From the NCBI GenBank assembly GCA_950295325.1, contig OX485807.1, positions 2,501-66,500 of the forward strand: DNA of 64,000 bases, in the 5' to 3' direction. The stretch is from Polytrichum commune. Its lineage: Eukaryota; Streptophyta; Polytrichopsida; Polytrichales; Polytrichaceae. Of the stretch, positions 15,001 through 25,210 are shown one piece after another (positions within the stretch are counted from its first letter, which is position 1; each line of letters opens with the position of its first letter). The notes under the pieces were generated by a model. It saw only the letters and a list, made by a program, of their open reading frames with translations, was not told where the DNA came from and ran no database searches. The translations under genes were made by a program, and so were the position numbers.

Positions 15001-16547
15001 CTACAGTGAACCCTAACACAAGGTACAGCGAGCCCCGAAAGCCACACGAAACCCTAAAAGCGGCGGTCAACCCTAGAGGCTACCTTATTACTTTACCGTT
15101 AGCCCTAGGGGTCGCTTTCCGATTTTGTTGGAAACCCTAATATCCCTTTTTGTACTCCGCTACGAACCCTAGAAGGCACCTTTTCACTTTACCGGAAACC
15201 CTAAAAGTTGCCGAACCTCTTACCGCCCACCCGGAGGCCACGTGTCGCCCTATCACAGGTGCCCGCACTTCTCGTAGCGGTCGTGTGCACGACCGAATAC
15301 GCACGCGCTACGGATGGATGAAGCGTCCAGCGTCACGACTTCATCCGCCCGTAACTTCTACGACCCACGTCCGAACGTCGAGTGCAAGGTCGTTCCGGGT
15401 TGCTCTCGACGGGGCCCACCACGCGAGGGCCAAACATTTTAAAGCATGAGTCCCTCGCGACACGCGGGCCCGCCACGTCGCGGTCTCGTATCCACCAATC
15501 CAAAAACTTCTTAAGCTTTTCGACTTCACCGTCGTGATCACAAGGGTCGAAAATGGGGGGGGTAGCCAAAATTTCGGCTCGAAACGCCGACCCCCCAAAG
15601 CTTAAGAACGCCCTTGTAACCCTAAGCCCACAATTCTCGACTGCTCGTATCTTCCAATCCAGAAACTCCCATCAAAAACTAACCACGCCATCGGATTCGT
15701 GGGCCCCCGTAATGGGGGGGTAGCCGAAATTCCGTCAAGATCCGGGGACCCCGTTTTTGATAGGATACCCATGTAACCCTGAAAGTCAACACGGGGGGCA
15801 CGAAAGTCAACTCGAGGTCAACGTCGACAAAAAGTCAACTCGAGGGCGAGCGTGAGTCAACACAAGGTCAGGGGCTCAACTGGAGGTCGAAGTCAGAGTC
15901 AGCTCGTCGCCGTTGACCCTGAAAGCTACAGTGAACCCTAACACAAGGTACAGCGAGCCCCGAAAGCCACACGAAACCCTAAAAGCGGCGGTCAACCCTA
16001 GAGGCTACCTTATTACTTTACCGTTAGCCCTAGGGGTCGCTTTCCGATTTTGTTGGAAACCCTAATATCCCTTTTTGTACTCCGCTACGAACCCTAGAAG
16101 GCACCTTTTCACTTTACCGGAAACCCTAAAAGTTGCCGAACCTCTTACCGCCCACCCGGAGGCCACGTGTCGCCCTATCACAGGTGCCCGCACTTCTCGT
16201 AGCGGTCGTGTGCACGACCGAATACGCACGCGCTACGGATGGATGAAGCGTCCAGCGTCACGACTTCATCCGCCCGTAACTTCTACGACCCACGTCCGAA
16301 CGTCGAGTGCAAGGTCGTTCCGGGTTGCTCTCGACGGGGCCCACCACGCGAGGGCCAAACATTTTAAAGCATGAGTCCCTCGCGACACGCGGGCCCGCCA
16401 CGTCGCGGTCTCGTATCCACCAATCCAAAAACTTCTTAAGCTTTTCGACTTCACCGTCGTGATCACAAGGGTCGAAAATGGGGGGGGTAGCCAAAATTTC
16501 GGCTCGAAACGCCGACCCCCCAAAGCTTAAGAACGCCCTTGTAACCC
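1..16547 (+). repeat. Subtelomeric satellite array, 925 bp unit, about 17.9 copies
   Basis: The unit starting at base 1 recurs at 926, 1851 and so on to 15726, always 925 bp apart. The last copy is cut after 822 bp at 16547. Translations of all three frames inspected are identical in all 18 copies, and every stretch compared by eye matched, so the array is highly homogenised. Each unit holds ten telomere-like motifs: seven ACCCTA, one GCCCTA and two ACCCTGA, mostly in its first 410 bp and once near position 820. The array starts before the window, so its true length is unknown. The short open frames inside (99, 85 and 78 codons per unit) are by-products of the repeat, not genes. Confidence 0.99.
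685..930 (+). repeat. Internal subrepeat of the satellite unit (shown for the first unit)
   Basis: Two stretches of the unit are diverged copies of each other, offset by about 158 bp. CTCGTATC...CCAATCC...AAACT occurs at 685 and 844. A G-run followed by TAGCC and an AAATT-like core occurs at 754-775 and 912-930; the second continues over the unit boundary. The same region carries a perfect 12 bp inverted repeat, TTCTTAAGCTTT at 708-719 against its complement at 797-808. The last third of the unit therefore probably grew by an internal duplication before the 925 bp form was amplified. Confidence 0.7.
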
Positions 16548-16570
16548 CTAAACCCTAAACCCTAAACCCT
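16546..16570 (+). repeat. Short plant-type telomere tract (CCCTAAA)3 CCCT
   Basis: Three exact CCCTAAA heptamers and a partial fourth follow the satellite. The satellite breaks inside its own telomere-like motif (GTAACCCT, which normally continues AAGCCC), so the junction is in register with the telomere repeat. CCCTAAA on the + strand is the C-rich strand reading inward from a left-hand chromosome end. The tract is either an interstitial remnant or the seam at which the satellite was joined. Confidence 0.95.
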
Positions 16571-16684
16571 TTTCAAGAACAAAGTGTTTGATCCACTAGT
16601 CACCACAACACAAAACTACTTACCCATTACTATACGCAAAGACAACATAAATACTTCTCAAACATTATCATTGCACATTTCTGA

Positions 16685-16984
16685 ACAAAACAACAAAGAG
16701 ACACAAGATACGTTACCCCGGCCACAATAATTCCACTAGCACATATATCCATCAACGAATGTAATCCAGAAAATGACATTGAAACAAACAATAACATTGT
16801 CCAAACACAATTTGATGTTGCTCACATATACGAGGACAATGGCCGGCACCCCGTCACCATCCCAAAAAATAGACTACTATGGCTATGGAAACAATACCAA
16901 TATGCAAAAAATACCCCACATGGCCTAGAATCACTCACGCAACCATTGAAATGGAGATTCTTTGGCTATATACCAGAGATATAA
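16685..16984 (+). pseudogene. LINE-like polyprotein remnant, upstream segment
   Basis: This is an open stretch of 99 codons without a convincing start, ending in TAA at 16982-16984. Its composition is coding-like, with residues such as HIYEDNGRHPVTIPKNRLLW and a short WKQYQYAK segment. It lies in the same orientation as the RNase H-bearing remnant downstream, so I read it as part of the same decayed element. I recognise no named domain in it. About 80 bp of broken frame separate it from the next open segment. Confidence 0.45.
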
Positions 16985-17066
16985 ATACCGCATTCCTAAA
17001 AATGATCCACTTTGATATGCCCAATACACAATACCAACCCAAATTTTGGATTTCCTAATAACATAA

Positions 17067-17873
17067 TTTAAAATCAACCATTCATGCTTCTCATCCACAG
17101 TCACGGTTGCATGTCCTACACAACTCACCCACTTCTACTCACCATTTTCAAGAGACCAAATATTTGGATCATTAGAGAAAGCGTTCGATCAAAAATGGAA
17201 GGGAATAGGCTATGCCCACCCCCATAATGCAACAGATTTACAGCAAGCCATTCATTGGGCCCGCATGGTGGCCAAATTTGACCCAAACACCATCACCATA
17301 CTCATTTCCCAGGATATTAACTGGTACCAGAATTTCAACCCTCATACCGGCCTATTCCCGGTCACGCACATCATTGCCCACTTTGCCGCAAACACCATCA
17401 CATATGAAGAACCCACAATACCCCCGGAACTCAACGTTACAAGAAAAGAACTATCAACACTTCGGATATTCTGCATTCACCACCAAAACAACAACGTTGG
17501 TACCTATGAGCAAATGAACCAACTCACCAACATAGTAAACAACATTCAAATAGTACAAAATCATACACAAATTGCACCACTCACCCCTTCAAACACCGCC
17601 GTTAACCCTAGCAAAAAATGGTCTAAATCAAACTATCCTAAAGAACCCGTAAATAATAACATATCCATTCCACAACTCTCAAATTACCAAACACATTTAC
17701 CACTAAAATTTCACCCTCAATTCAGCTACTACACATATGGATATTTTATGAATCCCAAAGAAATATGCCCTAGAGAACGGAGAAGAGAGAGAGTTGGGCA
17801 TGGTATCTACAGTCCCAAAGGTCTCAATATATCCAAAAGACTTCACGGACACCAAAACATACTAAGAGCATAA
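17067..17873 (+). pseudogene. LINE-like polyprotein remnant: unassigned domain plus start of RNase H
   Basis: One frame stays open for 268 codons. The first half reads as a folded domain, with a DQIFGSLEKAFDQKW segment, HWARMVAKFDPNTITILI, and NWYQNFNPHTG followed by ITYEEPTIPPELN. Alternating hydrophobic strands suggest an alpha/beta fold; a link to adenine-methyltransferase-like domains is only a guess. A low-complexity linker follows, and near 17727 an RNase H fold begins (SYYT.G.F.NPKE). The first catalytic Asp of the usual YTDGS motif is Tyr here (codon 17736), and the usual catalytic Glu position reads as the TAA at 17871. No reverse transcriptase motif (such as YADD) is seen anywhere in the remnant. 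Confidence 0.6.
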
Positions 17874-17880
17874 ATGATAG

Positions 17881-18484
17881 CTATACAATAAAACATTAAG
17901 AATTGCCGGCACACAATACCCAAACGAACCCGCATACATATTTACCGATAGCCTAAACGTATTGTACCTACTCAATACACAAATCAAGCACCCCACGCTT
18001 CATAAAAGTCACCTTGACCAAGTCACACTGGCCTCCATGGTACAACTACTTTAAAACATGACACAACCAATTACTCTATACAAAGTTAGAGCATATGTCA
18101 ACATTGATGGTAACGAACAAGCAAATAAATTGGCAAAAGAAGGATTTGAATTAGAGCACAAAATTGCCACCCACTCATTTGAACATGCCCATGCCACCCC
18201 TTACTACTACCAAAAGGATGTTTGGGCCTCAATGACGGAAGTCCCTGACAAAGGTCCAGTTAGATTCCTAAAAAAACAAATCATAAAATACGATAGAGAA
18301 AATAACTTAGAAAACATGATCATACAGAACCCTAATATCCAAAAATGGACAAGAAATGCAAACATAGATAAAGAACTTTCTAACGAATTCTAGACAAACC
18401 CGGCAATCGCAAACAAACAAAAATCATGCCTCATCAAATTCCGTACAAAAACTTACATGGGCAATGCTAGGAAACAAATGTTCT
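17881..18484 (+). pseudogene. LINE-like RNase H domain, second half, inactivated
   Basis: After a frameshift between about 17873 and 17881, the RNase H domain continues. IFTDSLNVLYLL keeps the third acidic residue, and the last motif reads VNIDGNEQANKLAKEG, where the usual Asp of NEQAD is Asn. In-frame stops lie at 18052 (TAA) and 18391 (TAG). The frame then runs on through CLIKFRTKTYMG to 18484, where a DNA transposon has landed. It resumes in phase at 20759 once the insertion and one 8 bp target copy are discounted. The element is clearly dead. Confidence 0.8.
18477..18484 (+). repeat. 8 bp target-site duplication, left copy (AATGTTCT)
   Basis: AATGTTCT at 18477-18484 recurs at 20758-20765, directly outside the two inverted ends of the inserted element. 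Removing one copy with the element restores a continuous LINE-like reading frame, which shows that this is a true transposition footprint. Confidence 0.9.
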
Positions 18485-18835
18485 CCCGGGGGGAGCACTC
18501 CCCCTTTTGTTTTTGTTAACATGCGATCAAATGAAGGGGTATTATAATTGCCTTGGTCCTAAAATTTAGAAAGAGCTTCAAAGTAAATTAGCATCACCAA
18601 AATGAGTATTATGAATTATATAAATAATGAAGGGTAGGTGAAAATACTAAATTTTAGTTGAATATTTTATCTACAATAGGTTTACCAAAAAACAAAAGTA
18701 GATTTCAATTTGTGTTTGGAAGTAAATTAGGCTGGTCTAAATGGGATCCAATGTCCTAATGTGCATACAGTTATAGCTTATGAATATTGGTGGATGAAAA
18801 ATAGAGGACATCATATGGACGAACTGCTGGCACCA

Positions 18836-19325
18836 CAACTAGGTTTCAATCTTCCCTCGTTTGTTGTAGAGTGCAGTGTTTTCACCATAGCTAGGGTTCA
18901 ATCTTCCCTCGTTTGTTGTAGAATGCAATGTTTTCACCACAGCTAGGGTTCAATCTTCCCTTGCTTTGCTGGAGAGTAGCTTGTGTTTACACCACAGCTA
19001 GGGTTGAGGCTTCCCTCGGTTTGCTAGAGAGTGCAATTTTTTCACCATAGCTAGGTTCAATCTTCCCTCAGTTTGCGGGAAAGCAGCTTGTGTTTACACC
19101 ATAGATAGGGTTGAGGCTTCCCTTGGTTTGCTGGAGAGTGCAATTTTTTCACCATGGCTAGGTTCAATCTTCCCTCGCTTTGCTGGAGAGCAGCTAGGGT
19201 TCAATCTTCCCTCACTTTGCTTTAGAGCAGTTAGGGTTCAATCTTTTCTCGCTTTGCTGGAGAGTGCAGTGTTTTCACCACATTTAGGGTTCAATCTTCC
19301 CACGTTTGCTGTAGAGTGCAGTGTT
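18836..19325 (+). repeat. Minisatellite with units of about 40-65 bp inside the DNA transposon
   Basis: Roughly nine to ten diverged units share the core AGCTAGGGTTCAATCTTCCC, then TCG.TTTGCTGGAGAG, and often GCAGTGTTTTCACCA. Units differ in length because the TTTTCACCACAG part is sometimes missing. Short open frames across it (such as 19128-19331) simply follow the repeat. Confidence 0.85.
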
Positions 19326-19630
19326 ACCTAATCCTTACACTTGGACTGTTTTTTTGTATGGACTCATGCATGTTTAATGTTTCTATTTCTTGTACACGTA
19401 AATTTCTGTATGATCAGAAGTTTGATGCGAGGTCTGGAAGTATGTCCAAGCGTAGTTATGGTGGCTCAGGTGACTCACAAGCGAAGTCGATATTGCAGCA
19501 TTCATTCAATACGTAAGGTAGGCTATGTATATGGATTCAATGTTATTTCAAATACACACAACATGTTCTTCATTCATCTCTGAATTCAATCACATTGCAT
19601 TTCGTTCCTTTGTAGTATGTAGACAATGGG

Positions 19631-19999
19631 GCACCACGGGCCTTGGCTTGGTGGTAAGGACTCATGGCCCCCAATGAGGAGGTTGTTGTTTCTATTCTCC
19701 ATGCCGGCGTGGTGCTCACCATCGTAGTCCACCCAACTATGATGGGGGGTCCTTGGACCTTGTTGTATGGGTACCTCAAAGTCCTTTGGGGAGATACTAT
19801 GTCCGGTATTTTCAAGGCACTAGTGGCTAGCTAGCTAGTAGCATAGTGTGACACTATAGTGTCCAACTCCGAAAGGGGAGAGTAGTATTGTCCCAATGTC
19901 CCCTTGTCCAGTGGGCATCTGGTCATTGACATTACGAACGGACACTTCATTCACGCTAGGCCCCTTAGAAGGGACTAGAGTTTCTATCTATCTATCTAG
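19631..19999 (+). mobile_element. tRNA-derived SINE, copy 1, within the DNA transposon
   Basis: This 369 bp element is flanked by a perfect 12 bp target duplication, GTAGACAATGGG (19619-19630 and 20000-20011). The head holds an A-box-like TGGCTTGGTGG at 19644-19654 and a decayed B box at 19688-19698, as expected of a pol III promoter taken from a tRNA. It ends in a TCTATCTATCTA tail. A second copy lies at 62550-62912 on the other strand. Because it lies inside the DNA transposon, it inserted after that element existed. Confidence 0.92.
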
Positions 20000-20757
20000 G
20001 TAGACAATGGGTAATTAAACTTGAAATGGATGTGAAGTATTTGTAAAGGAATTGAGGACACATGAAAACCGGGCAGAAATTAGGATTTTAAGACCATGTA
20101 AGAATTACTGTAGTCTCAAATTATGGCCTCTATCTATAGTGTGAGTAAAAATGAACTAGTTGAAAAGGTACTTGAAGTAGGGGATTTGTTGAAAAAATAA
20201 CCAACCCGATTACACAATGTACAAAGAAGCTTCTTGGTTAAGTAATCACAAGAGAAGATTGAAAACGTAGGTGCCAAATCCAAGCATTGACAATCCGATC
20301 TACTTGAAACTTGAAGTCATGAGATTCGATGGGTGTAATCAATTACCAAAATATGCAGTACTCGACATATAGAATAAACAAGACATGATTATATTCATCA
20401 CCAAAACTCAAGAGCATTCGAGGTTGATTCGGCATGGAAAACATAATCACGTAAAAGAAGGACAAAAGATAATCATCTATGAAGCCATCGGAATCGAGGG
20501 CTGGATTCTTCATTGTATGCTTAAATGTTGTATTTATAATATCCTCTAATGTTGTATTTATAATGAAGATAGCCTACAAATAATTAGTCCAACAAGAAAT
20601 TTATAATGAAAGGTAGGGCACATGAAATGAGCAAAATTTAGAAATTTAGGTAAACATAGGCCTATAATAATCCACAAAATTTACATACATAGCCCCCATG
20701 TAATGGGGGCTTGAACGCATGTGATCGTCAAACACCCTATCTAGTGCTCCCCCCGGG

Positions 20758-21480
20758 AATGTTCTTCGGTAGGCAAAGATATCCCTCTATTATGTGCCCC
20801 ATTTGCAACTCATACGAACCGGACACATGGTTACACGTATTACTTCAATGTAAAGAACAAGTTAACAACATATACACTCACTACACGTCCGAAGACACAA
20901 CAAAGCAGTATGGGAAATTAGGAAACTACTAATCTCTTCCGAAAAATCTCGTTGTCATATTCTCATGAATGTTGGCACCTTCAATAATAACCCCCAAAAA
21001 AACACAGTTCCCAATTGGCTACTTCTTTGTACATGCGGTACACAAAGATGTCATTGTAACTCAAAATTCAGACCTAACATCCTTTGCATTAAAGGTCTAC
21101 CATACCAAAATGACCATCCCACTGACATAGACCCCAATCTCACCATATAATTTATTGAATTCACATACTGCAATGACAAATTCTCACCAGAAACGTTGGA
21201 AGCAAAAAATAACAAATACGGACCACCAATCGCCAATATCATTGCTAGAGGATGGAAAGTCGACCCCCTCATTGTCATCATTGCCGGCGCTAGAGCCACT
21301 ACACATATTCCATCAATGGAATCACTCAAAACACATTTCAAAATACCTATGCCTATCATTAAGAATACCTTTAAAAACATCAACACTATCGCTATACAAT
21401 ATGCCATGTCTATCCTCCTCCACAAAAGAAGATTAGAAAACCACCAACCGTTACGCCAAACACTAGACCCCCCACAGTAA
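20758..21480 (+). pseudogene. LINE-like polyprotein remnant, C-terminal part with CCHC-type zinc motif
   Basis: Downstream of the transposon the LINE frame resumes (MFFGRQRYPSIMCPICNSYE). A zinc-finger-like C-X2-C-X9-H-X4-C follows (CPIC...H...C, about 20792-20850), as in the C-terminal region of many plant LINEs. A frameshift near 20860-20880 moves to the frame with RHNKAVWEIRKLLIS. That frame has an in-frame TAA at 21148 and then continues through IEFTYCND and GWKVDPLIVIIAGARA to a TAA at 21478-21480, probably the natural C-terminus. Two other short frames over the same bases are shadows. Confidence 0.75.
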
Positions 21481-21605
21481 ATAATTGCTTTATAACTAAA
21501 CTACTATGCTGAACCAACAATAAATTCGCTCAGGTTTCAGTGACCAAACTCATATTAATGAATCCTTTAAACAAACCACTTTGGTTCTTGTTATTGATTA
21601 CTTGT

Positions 21606-21732
21606 AACTAAAGTGTCTACTCTCGAAAGAGGGGAGTAGATCCTCACTTCTATACCTTTGTCCTGTGAGCACCGGATTGGGGGTGGATCGAACAAACACT
21701 TACTTCACGTCGATCTCCTCCGGAGACCAAAG
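21606..21732 (+). repeat. Possible diverged relative of the SINE 3' half
   Basis: The order of motifs (AGTGTC, CTC.CGAAAG, GGGGAGTAG, TTGTCC.GTG, GAAC..ACACTT, TTCACG) follows that of the 3' part of the SINE at 19631-19999. No tRNA-like head or target duplication was found. Homology is judged by eye only. Confidence 0.35.
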
Positions 21733-21772
21733 TTTTTCTTCTTGTTAGTACTCCCCGGAGTGTGCTCCAAGC

Positions 21773-21850
21773 ATTGGGAACTTGCAAGACCTTCAAGGGC
21801 TTTATTTAGATGACAACAACTTGTTCGCACCTATATCCTTATTTTTTTAA
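21773..21850 (+). pseudogene. Leucine-rich-repeat fragment
   Basis: Twenty-five codons read IGNLQDLQGLYLDDNNL.. before a TAA at 21848. This fits the plant extracellular LRR consensus (IGNL..L..L.L..N.L), the type found in LRR receptor kinases. Only about one repeat survives, with no signal peptide, further repeats or kinase nearby. It is a captured or relict gene scrap. Confidence 0.5.
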
Positions 21851-22504
21851 CACACTGACCCCCCCCCCCGAACCGATTAGAGACTCACAAAACTAATAAG
21901 TGATAATCCAATCAAATGTATACAAAACAATCATAGGTCCGCACTGATATGAACAGTAGATTATAATGAATCAACATAATCATCAAATGTAGGAAAATTT
22001 AATAACACCACATCAATTACTAGCACATGATCGAATTAAATGCAATAAGAAGTACTCATGCACAACCTACAAATCATGTGAGCGTAGACACAAAACAAAA
22101 GGTTGTTTGGATTGAACTATAGAATATTAACATCACATGCTTAGAGAAGAAGACTACTTGATTACAAATCATTATTTGTATGAAATGGTTGCACGCATTA
22201 ACAAGTTCAGATTCGTTAATTTCGTAGCATGTCACATTTTTGGATATGATGCATGACACATTTCTAGATGTGGATTTGGTTCATAACACATTTCTGACTT
22301 TGTATCTGAATATGGTGCTAAATATATTTTTGGATCTAGATATGGTGCATAATACATCAACAAATGTGGTGCATGACCGAAGGGATGGAAGCAAGGAATG
22401 TTCATAATACATGAGGAATGTCCATGGCTTGAAGGATGACTAACGTGGTTGGAGTTGACTCTGTTCATTATTCCGTCCGATCAAGCAAGCTACGGGCAAC
22501 AACG
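21851..22504. other. AT-rich intergenic DNA with a degenerate short repeat
   Basis: No gene is seen. An 11 bp C-run lies at 21859-21869. Between about 22225 and 22380, a loose repeat of roughly 35-40 bp (variants of GGTGCATAACACATTTCTGGAT) occurs four to five times; a minus-strand frame over it is only the repeat read as protein. Confidence 0.5.
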
Positions 22505-23855
22505 TGGGCACGACCAGTAAATTGTGGTGTGGGCATTGGCAAGTGGACCAAGGGTAGCGGATTCTCCGGTGGACAGTGTTCGATAGGGGTTCTTGAGCGT
22601 CCGCCATGGCAAATTGTTTAGTTTTTGACTGTTGTATAAAATAGGCTTTTTAATTTAATATATGGGAAACATTGATGTCGCAAATCATTTGATGGTTGTG
22701 TGTCGATGCTGTGATACCATATTAAATTTTAGTCCAACGAATACATCAAAAAAATTAGTAGATCAGTGAACAAATATTTAGTCTCAGCACATGCAACAAA
22801 AGGGAAATTTGATATATATATATATATATAGTGTAGTATCACTACTTTTCATATCCATCTGAGAAATTGTGGTCCGTTTGATGGCAAAGTGGGTCACCGG
22901 TTTAGAAGTGGTACCGGAATGGTGGTAGGATGTTTTGGACGAGTTGGTCCTGTTCTTGACAAACTAGGTGTCTGGATAATCCCTTATGGCCAAGATGACA
23001 GTGATTCGAGTTGTCTGGTAGAAATGTTCAATAAATTATGAACTCGGATTTGCAGATTCATTTTATATACATGTTTAACACATTTTCTCCTGCTAATATC
23101 GCAACAAATTAAACCATCTGATTCTGGGTTAAATTCCAACTGGTCTAATAATTAGTACTTCATGTGTTAACTTCCCCAGTTGATATATAATCCAATTAAT
23201 TGCTACTTAGCAAGTCGTACTCTGACAGGTTTCCTTGCTGAAAAGGGTGTTGCTCTTTCTTTCATGCAAGTGATGAAGTTTGCCCTCGTTTAATTTGTGC
23301 CAAAAATTTCAAAGTGGTTATCTGCTAAGCAAGTCACTTTGGTTTCAGCCAAGAATCCTTTCATGAATATTGACAGCATCAGGAAACTGAATTTCATTAC
23401 AGTACTGTGGTCAGTTTGCAATGGATGATGTCCGAGTGATATAGTGAATTACATATGGTTGGACCTAGCTCAGTTGTAACGTTGTGACCACTTTAATGAT
23501 GTGTGATACTTCTCAACTTGAGGATCCATATGCGGCTCCTCATCTCCTCATTCTCTCTGAGCATATTAACCAGGACGTTCACGGGCCAGACTGCAAGTTG
23601 TACTTTATATATTGCAGGTTGAATATTTTCTAATGGAGTAAAGAAATGCACCGACGTCAGAGAAATTAAGTCAATGTGCACATGTCCAGGAATCTGTGCA
23701 CCTCTAAAAACAGAGATGTGTTATAAAGGAAAGGCCTACTACTACAGACATCTATTATTTGATCCTCGTTTCCTGGCCAGTGCAACCATGCGTAGTATCT
23801 TCTAATGCAGGCAACCGTAAACCAGTGTAACTCGCTGGAAGTGAGTACGTTGCTG
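22505..23855 (+). repeat. 1.35 kb tandem duplication, first copy
   Basis: This segment is repeated almost base for base at 23856-25210, offset by 1348-1356 bp. Both copies start near CGACCAGTAAATT and end at CTGGAAGTGAGTACGTTG. Each holds a TA microsatellite, a broken jacalin-like exon, and sequence resembling the last intron of the intact lectin gene at 28617-29361. Confidence 0.92.
22831..23023 (+). pseudogene. Broken jacalin-like lectin exon, copy 1
   Basis: The segment encodes NCGPFDGK, GHRFRSGTG, VVGCFGRVGP and LDKLGVWIIPYGQDD, closely matching the last exon of the jacalin-like gene at 29002-29361. Upstream, the shared GTAGTATCACTA is followed in that frame by a TGA before NCGPF, and the GEYIKQ exon start is degraded. 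It is a decayed paralogous 3' end rather than a working exon. Confidence 0.75.
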
Positions 23856-25210
23856 GCACGACCAGTAAATTTTGGTGTGGGCATTGGCAGGTGGACCAAG
23901 GGTAGCGGATTCTCCGGTGGACAGTGTTCGATAGGGGTTCTTGAGCGTCCGCCATGGCAAATTGTTTAGTTGTTGACTGTTGTATAAAATAGGATTTTTA
24001 ATTTAATATATGTGAAACATTGATGTCACAAATCATTTGATGGTTGTGTGTCGATGCTGTGATACCATATTAAATTTTAGTCCAACGAATACATCAAAAT
24101 AATTAGTAGATCAGTGAACAAATATTTTGTCTCAGCACATGCAACAAAAGGGAAATTTGATATATATATATATATATATATAGTGTAGTATCACTACTTT
24201 TCATATCAATCTGAGAAATTGTGGTCTGTTTGATGGCGAAGTGGGTCACTGGTTTAGAAGTGGTACCGGGAAGGTGGTAGGATGTTTTGGACGAGTTGGT
24301 CCTGTTTTTGACAAACTAGGTGTCTGGATAATCCCTTATGGCCAAGATGACAGTGATTCGAGTTATCTGGTAGAAACAATAAATTATGAACTCGGATTTG
24401 CAGATTCATTTTATATACATGTTTAACACATTTTCTCCTGCTAATATCGCAACAAATTAAACCATCTGATTCTGGGTTAAATTCCAACTGGTCTAATAAG
24501 TACTTCATGTGTTAACTTCCCCAGTTGATATGTAATCCAATTAATTGCTACTTAGCAAGTCGTACATACTCTGACAGGTTTCCTTGCTGAAAAGGGTGTT
24601 GCTCTTTCTTTCATGCAAGTAATGAAGTTTGCCCTCGTTTGTGCCAAAAATTTCAAAGTGGTTATCTGCTAAGCAAGTCACTTTGGTTTCAGCCAACAAT
24701 CCTTTCATGAATATTGACAGCATCAGGAAACTGAATTTCATTACTATGGTCAGTTTGCAATGGATAATGTCCGAGTGATATAAGTTAGTGAATTATATAT
24801 GGTTGGACCTAGCTCAGTTGTAATGTTGTGACCACTTTAATGATGTGTGACACTTCTCAACTTGAGGATCCATATGCGGCTCCTCATCTCCTCATTCTCT
24901 CTGAGACTCTGAGCATATTAACCAGGACATACATGCATGGGCCAGACTGCAAGTTGTACTTTATATATTGCAGGTTGAACATTTTTGAATGGAGTAAAGA
25001 AATGCACCGACGTCAGAGAAATTAAGTCAATGTGCACATGTCCAGGAATCTGTGCACCTCTAAAAACAGAGATGTGTTATAAAGGAAAGGCCTACTACTA
25101 CAGACATCTATTATTCGATCCTCGTTTCCTGGCCAGTGCAACCATGCGTAGTATCTTCTAATGTAGGCAACCGTAAACCAGTGTAACTCGCTGGAAGTGA
25201 GTACGTTGGT
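23856..25210 (+). repeat. 1.35 kb tandem duplication, second copy
   Basis: This is the second copy of the segment at 22505-23855, with small indels (for example a longer TA run near 24160-24182 and an extra TACA near 24563). It ends about 1.1 kb upstream of the kinase start. Confidence 0.92.
24183..24426 (+). pseudogene. Broken jacalin-like lectin exon, copy 2
   Basis: This is the partner of the fragment at 22831-23023. An open stretch reads GHWFRSGTGKVVGCFGRVGP, then FDKLGVWIIPYGQDD, and runs to a TAA at 24424-24426. Upstream frame breaks match those of copy 1, so the damage predates the tandem duplication. No kinase or N-terminal lectin half accompanies it. Confidence 0.72.

Larger units (their letters stand above)
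18485..20757 (+). mobile_element. Non-autonomous DNA transposon inserted in the LINE remnant
   Basis: The 2273 bp element has a perfect 15 bp terminal inverted repeat (CCCGGGGGGAGCACT at 18485-18499 and its complement at 20743-20757) and 8 bp target duplications. It has no transposase-like frame. Its cargo is a minisatellite near the left end and a SINE at 19631-19999. An 8 bp duplication is usual for hAT, P and Merlin-type elements; the ends do not match a hAT consensus I recognise, so the superfamily is open. Its ends resemble those of the element at 33214-34487. Between 20012 and 20742 I see only AT-rich filler. Confidence 0.88.

Noticed and set aside
350-16523. Three short open frames (99, 85 and 78 codons) repeated in each satellite unit
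   Set aside because: They overlap on both strands, match no domain, and are identical only because the DNA repeat is identical.
1-16547. CRISPR-like array
   Set aside because: The repeats are 925 bp with no spacers, and the sequence is clearly eukaryotic.
16586-16602. TGATCCACTAGTC resembling a cloning polylinker
   Set aside because: The same context recurs at 30611 within genomic sequence, and no vector sequence flanks it.
17212-17517. 101-codon frame overlapping the LINE remnant
   Set aside because: It is a shadow of the better frame at 17067-17873, which has recognisable conserved segments.
18761-19516. Open frames in the minisatellite
   Set aside because: They follow the repeat unit and lack any domain.
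19570-19815. 81-codon minus-strand frame, seen again at 62727-62936
   Set aside because: Both lie in the two SINE copies; the similarity is the SINE, not a protein family.
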